From NCBI GenBank assembly GCA_964413275.1, contig CAYPSO010000118.1, forward strand, positions 1-12,709: 12,709 bases of DNA, written 5' to 3'. Below are positions 7,844-12,709 of this stretch, piece after piece (positions within the stretch are counted from its first letter, which is position 1; every line of letters begins with the position of its first letter). The DNA comes from JAABRE01 sp964413275. GTDB lineage: Bacteria > Cyanobacteriota > Cyanobacteriia > Cyanobacteriales > JAABRE01. The position numbers and the translations under genes were made by a program. The notes under the pieces are model-generated. The model made no database searches and was not told the DNA's origin. It was given only the letters and a program-made list of their open reading frames with translations.

Positions 7844-7869
7844 TTCATAATTCATAATTCATAATTCAT
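7844..7869. repeat. second tandem heptamer tract, TTCATAA, 3.7 units
   Basis: Three exact TTCATAA units (7844, 7851, 7858) are followed by a partial TTCAT. It has a different sequence but the same 7-base period as the tract just upstream, separated from it by six bases. It lies wholly in the intergenic region before the second kinase. Confidence 0.8.
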
Positions 7870-7874
7870 CCTGA

Positions 7875-7898
7875 CTCCTAGCTCTTAACTATTAACTA
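7875..7898. repeat. dispersed repeat end, with inverted partner at the right edge, plus two TTAACTA heptamers
   Basis: CTCCTAGCTCTTAACTA (7875-7891) is the exact reverse complement of 12693-12709. It runs into a second TTAACTA unit (7885-7891 and 7892-7898), continuing the 7-base periodicity. It ends five bases before the GGAG of the second kinase. Confidence 0.75.
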
Positions 7899-7914
7899 AT
7901 ATGGAGAAGTTACA

Positions 7915-9822
7915 ATGCCCAATTCATTTTCTGAAAATATCTTACTGGTAGATGATAATCCCACTAATTTAGAGGTACTGTCTGAAACCTTACTTGAAGC
8001 TGGTTTCCAAGTAGCAGTTGCCATAGATGGATTGAGTGCCTTAGAACAAATAGAATATGAAACCCCTGCACTCATTTTACTTGATGTGATGATGCCTGAA
8101 TTAGATGGGTTTGAAACCTGTCAACTACTACGGGAAAATTCTGCTACTGCTGATATTCCAGTGATTTTCATGACGGCTTTAGCTGATACAGAAAGTAAGG
8201 TTAAAGGATTTTCTCTAGGAGCAGTAGATTATATTACTAAACCATTCAATCAGCAGGAAGTTTTAGCCAGAGTCAGGATTCAGCTTAAATTGCGTAATTT
8301 AGCCCAAACCTTAGAAAATCAAAACCACCTGCTAAGACAACAAATTCAACAACGGCAAAAAGTAGAAATATCCCTCAAAAAAGCCAAAGAAGCAGCCGAT
8401 TTAGCTAATCGAGCTAAAAGTGACTTTTTAGCGAATATGAGTCATGAGATTCGTACTCCTCTTAATGGCATTATGGGATATGCCCAAATCCTGCAACGGT
8501 CAAAAAATATAACCGATCAAGAACGCAAAGGATTAGCTATTATTCAACAATGCGGCTCTCATCTGTTGACTTTAATTAATGATATTCTCGATCTCTCTAA
8601 AATTGAAGCCCAGAAAATGGAACTTTCCCCTGTCGGTTTCCACTTTCCTGCTTTTCTTGAAGGAGTTACAGAAATTTTTGGCATTCGTGCTCAACAAAAG
8701 AAAATTTCCTTTATTTCTCAATTCGATCCCCATTTACCTACGGGGGTTTTTGCTGATGAAAAGCGTTTGCGACAAATAATTATCAATTTACTTGGTAATG
8801 CGGTTAAATTTACTCAACATGGAGCAGTTACTTTTAAAGTTGAAATCTTAGAATCTAGCCCAGCAGATTCTCCTCAACCATCTATCAAAGTTCGTTTTCA
8901 AGTACAGGATACGGGAATAGGAATTAGTGCAGATAAACTAGCTAAAATATTTTTGCCCTTTGAACAGGTTGGCGATAATCGGTTTCAATCTCAAGGTACT
9001 GGATTAGGATTAGCTATTAGTCAGAAATTTTTAAGTCTGATGAACAGTAGTCTTAATGTGAAAAGTCAACCAGATAAAGGAAGCATTTTTGGGTTTGATG
9101 TCATACTTCCTCTTAGCTCAGAATGGTCACAGTCAGCTAGAGATGCCTATCAAGAAACGATTATTGGTTTTAAAGGGGAAAAACGTAAAATCGTGATGGT
9201 AGATGATCGTTGGGAAAATCGTTCAGTTATTCTTAGTTTACTCGAACCTATTGGTTTTGAAATTATTGAAGCCAATGACGGAGTTGAGGGATTGAAAAAA
9301 ATAGCACAACATAAACCCGATCTAATTATTGCCGATTTGGTGATGCCTAAAATGGATGGGTTTGAGATGATTCGCAGAGTGCGACACGCACCTAAATTTA
9401 AAGATACTCCTATTATCGCTTCTTCGGCTAGTGTCTTTGAGGCAGAACAATCCGATAGTATTGCAGCCGGAGCTAATGAGTTTTTGTGCAAACCTCTCTC
9501 AGCAGAGATTTTACTAGAAATGTTACAGTCTCTTCTCAATCTTGAATGGATTTATGAAGGTGAAGAAAATAATACAGACGATAACTCATCTGAAGTTTTA
9601 GCAGAAAATTCAACTGAAATAGCAATTCCTGATGAGGATACCATAGTTCACCTTTATAGTTTAGCGAAAAAAGGCGACCTAGATGAAGTTTTAGCACAGG
9701 CCGATCAATTAGAGCAACAAGATAAAAAATACGCCATCTTCCTCAAACAATTGCGTGAATTGGCTGAGGGTTTTCAGGTTAAACAACTGCAAAATTTTAT
9801 CCAAAAATACTTAAATTCTTAG
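7915..9822 (+). CDS. soluble hybrid histidine kinase, REC-HisKA-HATPase-REC
   Basis: A 635-residue cytoplasmic protein with no membrane segment. The N-terminal receiver (about 8-122) has VDD at 12-14, phospho-acceptor D57 in LLDVMMPE and ITKPF. A coiled-coil linker (about 124-165) leads to HisKA with H177 in NMSHEIRTPLNG. The ATPase domain has the N-box at 281-295, DTGIG at 332-336 and GTGLG at 361-365. A second receiver (about 423-545) has VDDRWENR, D474 in IADLVMPKMDG and a CKP lysine. It ends in a helical tail (about 570-635). From HisKA to the C-terminus it is a close paralogue of the preceding kinase, whose Cache/TM input is replaced by a receiver. Its kinase activity is therefore likely controlled by phosphorylation of D57, making it an intermediate in a relay. 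GGAG at 7903-7906 supports the start. It lies 63 bases before the REC-GGDEF gene, consistent with an operon. Confidence 0.93.
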   Translation: MPNSFSENILLVDDNPTNLEVLSETLLEAGFQVAVAIDGLSALEQIEYETPALILLDVMMPELDGFETCQLLRENSATADIPVIFMTALADTESKVKGFSLGAVDYITKPFNQQEVLARVRIQLKLRNLAQTLENQNHLLRQQIQQRQKVEISLKKAKEAADLANRAKSDFLANMSHEIRTPLNGIMGYAQILQRSKNITDQERKGLAIIQQCGSHLLTLINDILDLSKIEAQKMELSPVGFHFPAFLEGVTEIFGIRAQQKKISFISQFDPHLPTGVFADEKRLRQIIINLLGNAVKFTQHGAVTFKVEILESSPADSPQPSIKVRFQVQDTGIGISADKLAKIFLPFEQVGDNRFQSQGTGLGLAISQKFLSLMNSSLNVKSQPDKGSIFGFDVILPLSSEWSQSARDAYQETIIGFKGEKRKIVMVDDRWENRSVILSLLEPIGFEIIEANDGVEGLKKIAQHKPDLIIADLVMPKMDGFEMIRRVRHAPKFKDTPIIASSASVFEAEQSDSIAAGANEFLCKPLSAEILLEMLQSLLNLEWIYEGEENNTDDNSSEVLAENSTEIAIPDEDTIVHLYSLAKKGDLDEVLAQADQLEQQDKKYAIFLKQLRELAEGFQVKQLQNFIQKYLNS

Positions 9823-9885
9823 TAATTTAATTAAGAGAACATTTTTATAATAAAAAATTTTATTAAAATAAATCAAATTAAGAAA

Positions 9886-10863
9886 ATGACTAATAAACTT
9901 ATTAATGGAATTAATTTATATAAGGGAATTATTTTAATTGTTGATGATAATCCAACAAATTTATCAGTATTATCTCGTGCCTTAAAAGATGCTGGTTTTA
10001 AGAGTCGAGTAGCCATGGATGGAGTAAGTGCTCTCGAACAAGTCAAAGAAGATCCCCCAGAACTGATTTTGTTAGATATTCAGATGCCTGAAATGGATGG
10101 TTTTGAAACTTGTAACCATTTAAAAGCTAATCCTGCAACTAAAGATATACCAATTATTTTTATTACTGCATCTGTTGATTTAACTAACAAAATTAAAGGT
10201 TTGTCACTAGGAGCAGTGGATTATATTACTAAGCCTTTTCAACATGAGGAAGTAATTGCCAGGGTTAAAATTCATCTGACATTAAGGTTTTTAATGCAAA
10301 AAGTTCAAGAGCAATCCTTGGCATTGCAAGAAGCTAATCAAGAACTATATAAATTGGCTAATTTGGATGGACTCACTGAAGTAGCAAATAGACGATGTTT
10401 TGATGAATATATTAGGCGGGAATGGAAGCGTCATGCTAGACAACAAGAACACATTTCCTTAATTTTATGTGATATTGACTATTTCAAGCCATATAACGAT
10501 CACTATGGCCATCTTGTTGGCGATGATTGTTTAAAGCAAGTAGCACAAGCCATTAAACTTATACTGAAACGTCCTACAGATTTAGTAGCTCGTTATGGTG
10601 GTGAAGAATTTGCCATTATTCTTGGCAATACACCCCTTGAAGGTGCTATTCATATAGCTGAATTAATTCAATCTCATCTTAAAAAGCTACAAATTGCTCA
10701 TTGTCAATCTAAAGTGAGTTCTTATGTTAGTTTGAGCTTGGGAATTACTAGCCAAATTCCTATTCCTAAGTCTTCAATAAATTCCTTTATCAATTTAGCA
10801 GATAAGGCTCTTTATATAGCCAAAAAAGAAGGTCGTAATCGTTATGCTACTTTGTTACCATAG
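9886..10863 (+). CDS. REC-GGDEF response regulator, probable diguanylate cyclase
   Basis: A 325-residue two-domain regulator predicted to make c-di-GMP from two GTP when phosphorylated. The receiver (about 14-130) has VDD at 19-21, D64 in LLDIQMPE and ITKPF. A helical linker (about 137-160) joins it to GGDEF (about 163-323). The cyclase looks intact: metal/GTP residues in CDIDYFKPYND at 195-205, signature GGEEF at 238-242, and the inhibitory I-site R229-P-T-D232 exactly five residues before it, so product feedback is expected. This domain order is that of PleD/WspR-type cyclases (WspR: REC-GGDEF). The receiver closely resembles the N-terminal receiver of the preceding kinase, so both may take phosphate from the same source. 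No strong ribosome site precedes the ATG, and the region before it is almost pure A/T, so low or coupled translation is possible. Confidence 0.92.
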   Translation: MTNKLINGINLYKGIILIVDDNPTNLSVLSRALKDAGFKSRVAMDGVSALEQVKEDPPELILLDIQMPEMDGFETCNHLKANPATKDIPIIFITASVDLTNKIKGLSLGAVDYITKPFQHEEVIARVKIHLTLRFLMQKVQEQSLALQEANQELYKLANLDGLTEVANRRCFDEYIRREWKRHARQQEHISLILCDIDYFKPYNDHYGHLVGDDCLKQVAQAIKLILKRPTDLVARYGGEEFAIILGNTPLEGAIHIAELIQSHLKKLQIAHCQSKVSSYVSLSLGITSQIPIPKSSINSFINLADKALYIAKKEGRNRYATLLP

Positions 10864-10929
10864 GGATTACTTTTAACTTAAATTTATCAATATTTTTCAA
10901 TAATAAATATTATTAACAGGAATTATCTT

Positions 10930-12699
10930 ATGTTTGAAATTAATGATTATCAAATCCATAAAAAAAATAGAAATTGTGAGTCTATAGATAAATATTTATT
11001 TGCTAACCAATTTGCTAACCAACAATTAACGCAAGTTGCTTTTGAACTAATTAATGATGCTATTATTATTACTGATTGTTTTGGTAGTTTACAATTTATC
11101 AATCCAGCAGCAGAGAAATTAACTGGATTGTCTCTGCAAGATATTCAATCTCTACCTATCTATGAAGCATTGCAATTTATTAATCAAAATACTTTTGAAC
11201 CTTTAGAAAATTGTCTTGAAAAAGTTTTATCTCAAAATCACACAATAAAAGAAGATAGCAATTGTTTGCTGGTTCGATCTGATCATACTTTATTATCTAT
11301 TCAAAAGTCTATTGCTCCTATCCACGATCATAATGGTGAAGTGCTTGGTCTAGTTTTTGTGCTTCGGGATATGAGTCATTTTTCTGAATTAGGCGAGGGC
11401 ACATCTTTACTTATTCAAGATTCTTTAAGTGGATTAACTAACCGTTATTCTTTTGAAAAATTTTTACAAGAAGCAATTTCTAGTACCCAAAACTCAGAGC
11501 AAATTCATGCTTTATGTTATCTAGATTTAGATCATTTTAAAATTATTAATGAAACCTGTAGTCATGAAGCGGGAGATGAATTTTTGCGTCAAATTAGTGC
11601 TTTGCTCCAAAAACGAGTGCGTAAAAGCGATGTTTTAGCTCGTTTAGGTGCAGATGAATTTGGTTTACTTCTTTACCAGTGTGGCTTAGACTCTGCACTT
11701 AAAGTAATTAATATTTTGCGTGAAGAAGTCAAAAAATTTCAATTTGTTTGGGGTGAGCATACTTTTAATTTTAGTTTGAGTGTTGGAATTGTTATTTTAA
11801 AAGATAACAGTGAAAATAGCTCAAGTTTATTGAATCTAGCTGACTCAGCTTGTACTATGGCTAAAAGTAAAGGTAGAAATAGAGTCCAAATTTATGAAGC
11901 TAACGATATTGAATTGGTAAATCAGCGAGGAGAAATTCGCTGGCTTTCTCGAATTTTTAAAGCTTTAGAAGAAAATCAATTTGTTTTGTACCATCAGTCT
12001 ATTGTTTCCCTAGCTTCAAGGGAACAAGGAGAGCGCAAATCTTGCGAAATTTTGGTTCGCCTTCAAGATGAAGATGGGAAAATTATTCCCCCCGGAGCTT
12101 TTATTCCTGCGGCAGAAAAACACGGACTTATGCATTTAATAGATCGTTGGGTCATCTCTAATCTATTTACTTATCTTGGAAAAAATTGTTCTTTAAGTGA
12201 AAAATCTGTGGCAGAAAAAATGAATTATAGTATTAATTTATCAGGGGCTAGTCTTAATGACGATCGCTTTTTTGATTTTGTTAGAGAACAATTGACTTTA
12301 CACTCTATTTCTCCTGAAATTATTTGCTTTGAAATCACTGAAACTTTAGCAATTTCTAATTTGAATCAAGCTCGTTTACTTATGCGGGAGCTTAAAGCTC
12401 TGGGTTGTTCTTTTGCCCTAGATGACTTTGGTAGTGGTATGTCTTCTTTTGGCTATCTTAAAAGTTTGCCTATCGATTATCTCAAGATTGATGGAGTTTT
12501 TATCAAAGATATTCTAGAAAATCAAGTTACCTGTGAAATAGTTGAAGCAATTAATCGCATTGCCCATATCATGGAAATTAAAACCGTTGCTGAATATGTG
12601 GAAAATAAGGATATTATGCTTAAACTAAGACAAATAGGTATTGATTTTGCCCAAGGTTATGGAATTGCTAAACCTTCGTCTTTAATAGTTAGTAGTTAA
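10930..12699 (+). CDS. PAS-GGDEF-EAL protein, probable c-di-GMP phosphodiesterase with degenerate GGDEF
   Basis: A 589-residue cytoplasmic protein. A PAS domain (about 35-150) begins NDAIIITDCFGSLQFINPAA and ends in GLVFVLRDMS; no cofactor can be assigned. The GGDEF domain (about 162-320) reads GADEF at 240-244 instead of GG(D/E)EF, with the I-site R231-K-S-D234 kept. The EAL domain (about 335-580) retains E373 (E-I-L-V-R), N436, E468, D498-D499 in DDFGSG, K519, E555 and Q575, so hydrolysis of c-di-GMP to pGpG is expected. The GGDEF half may be inactive or serve as a GTP or c-di-GMP sensor. AGGA at 10918-10921 lies 8 bases before the ATG. It follows the diguanylate cyclase by 66 bases and probably opposes or balances it. 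The last residues (I-V-S-S-stop) are encoded by a dispersed repeat that overlaps the stop codon. Confidence 0.93.
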   Translation: MFEINDYQIHKKNRNCESIDKYLFANQFANQQLTQVAFELINDAIIITDCFGSLQFINPAAEKLTGLSLQDIQSLPIYEALQFINQNTFEPLENCLEKVLSQNHTIKEDSNCLLVRSDHTLLSIQKSIAPIHDHNGEVLGLVFVLRDMSHFSELGEGTSLLIQDSLSGLTNRYSFEKFLQEAISSTQNSEQIHALCYLDLDHFKIINETCSHEAGDEFLRQISALLQKRVRKSDVLARLGADEFGLLLYQCGLDSALKVINILREEVKKFQFVWGEHTFNFSLSVGIVILKDNSENSSSLLNLADSACTMAKSKGRNRVQIYEANDIELVNQRGEIRWLSRIFKALEENQFVLYHQSIVSLASREQGERKSCEILVRLQDEDGKIIPPGAFIPAAEKHGLMHLIDRWVISNLFTYLGKNCSLSEKSVAEKMNYSINLSGASLNDDRFFDFVREQLTLHSISPEIICFEITETLAISNLNQARLLMRELKALGCSFALDDFGSGMSSFGYLKSLPIDYLKIDGVFIKDILENQVTCEIVEAINRIAHIMEIKTVAEYVENKDIMLKLRQIGIDFAQGYGIAKPSSLIVSS

Positions 12700-12709
12700 G
12701 AGCTAGGAG
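12693..12709. repeat. inverted copy of the 7875-7891 dispersed repeat
   Basis: TAGTTAAGAGCTAGGAG is the exact reverse complement of 7875-7891. It spans the TAA stop (12697-12699) of the GGDEF-EAL gene and runs to the edge of the window, so its full length is not visible. The bases just before it (AATAGTTAG) also resemble the same repeat. Confidence 0.75.

Noticed and set aside
7789..7869. CRISPR-like repetition
   Set aside because: Units are contiguous 7-mers without spacers, so these are tandem repeats and not a CRISPR array.
8579..8779. Plus-strand open frame in a second phase within kinase 2
   Set aside because: Lies inside the HisKA-HATPase coding sequence in the wrong phase, with no domain.
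9847..9866. AATAAAA/TTTTATT hairpin between kinase 2 and the REC-GGDEF gene as a terminator
   Set aside because: Composed only of A and T with a two-base loop, in a stretch of low-complexity AT sequence; it would be unstable and is expected by chance.

Overview
This AT-rich window probably comes from a cyanobacterium. The evidence is one complete HIP1 octamer (GCGATCGC, 3995-4002), tracts of tandem heptamers of the kind scattered through cyanobacterial genomes, a GGGGGG/CCCCCC hairpin repeat carried in frame inside a coding region, and REC/HisKA/GGDEF/EAL proteins typical of the phylum. The species cannot be named from the sequence. All well-supported genes lie on the + strand. Only a possible divergent gene fragment at the extreme left edge (84 to 1) points the other way.

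Left part (1-4950): a very AT-rich intergenic region with several dyad symmetries precedes a small XRE-type HTH regulator (357-602). Only 22 bases later comes a large stand-alone NRPS-like enzyme (625-4950) with the order adenylation / N-methyltransferase inserted between A8 and A9 / carrier protein / thioester reductase. It has no condensation domain. The specificity residues read from the adenylation domain (D-I-L-Q-L-G-M-I-W-K) differ at one position from the glycine code DILQLGLIWK. The simplest prediction is loading of glycine, N-methylation on the enzyme, and reductive release as an N-methylglycine-derived aldehyde or alcohol. No known pathway with this product is recognised here.

Right part (5075-12699): four signalling genes in tandem. 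They are a membrane-bound dCache hybrid histidine kinase, a soluble REC-HisKA-HATPase-REC hybrid kinase that is its paralogue, a REC-GGDEF diguanylate cyclase with intact active and inhibitory sites, and a PAS-GGDEF-EAL protein with a degenerate GADEF motif but a complete set of EAL catalytic residues. Together they look like an extracytoplasmic sensor feeding a phosphorylation network whose output is the making and breaking of c-di-GMP. No HPt domain is visible. Both kinases end in the same short helical module, which lacks a conserved histidine.

Tandem heptamers fill the gap between the two kinases and supply the stop codon of the first. A 17-base segment of that gap recurs in inverted orientation at the right edge, across the stop codon of the GGDEF-EAL gene, so the last three genes are bracketed by inverted copies of a dispersed repeat. 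No tRNA, rRNA, CRISPR array or transposase gene was seen.
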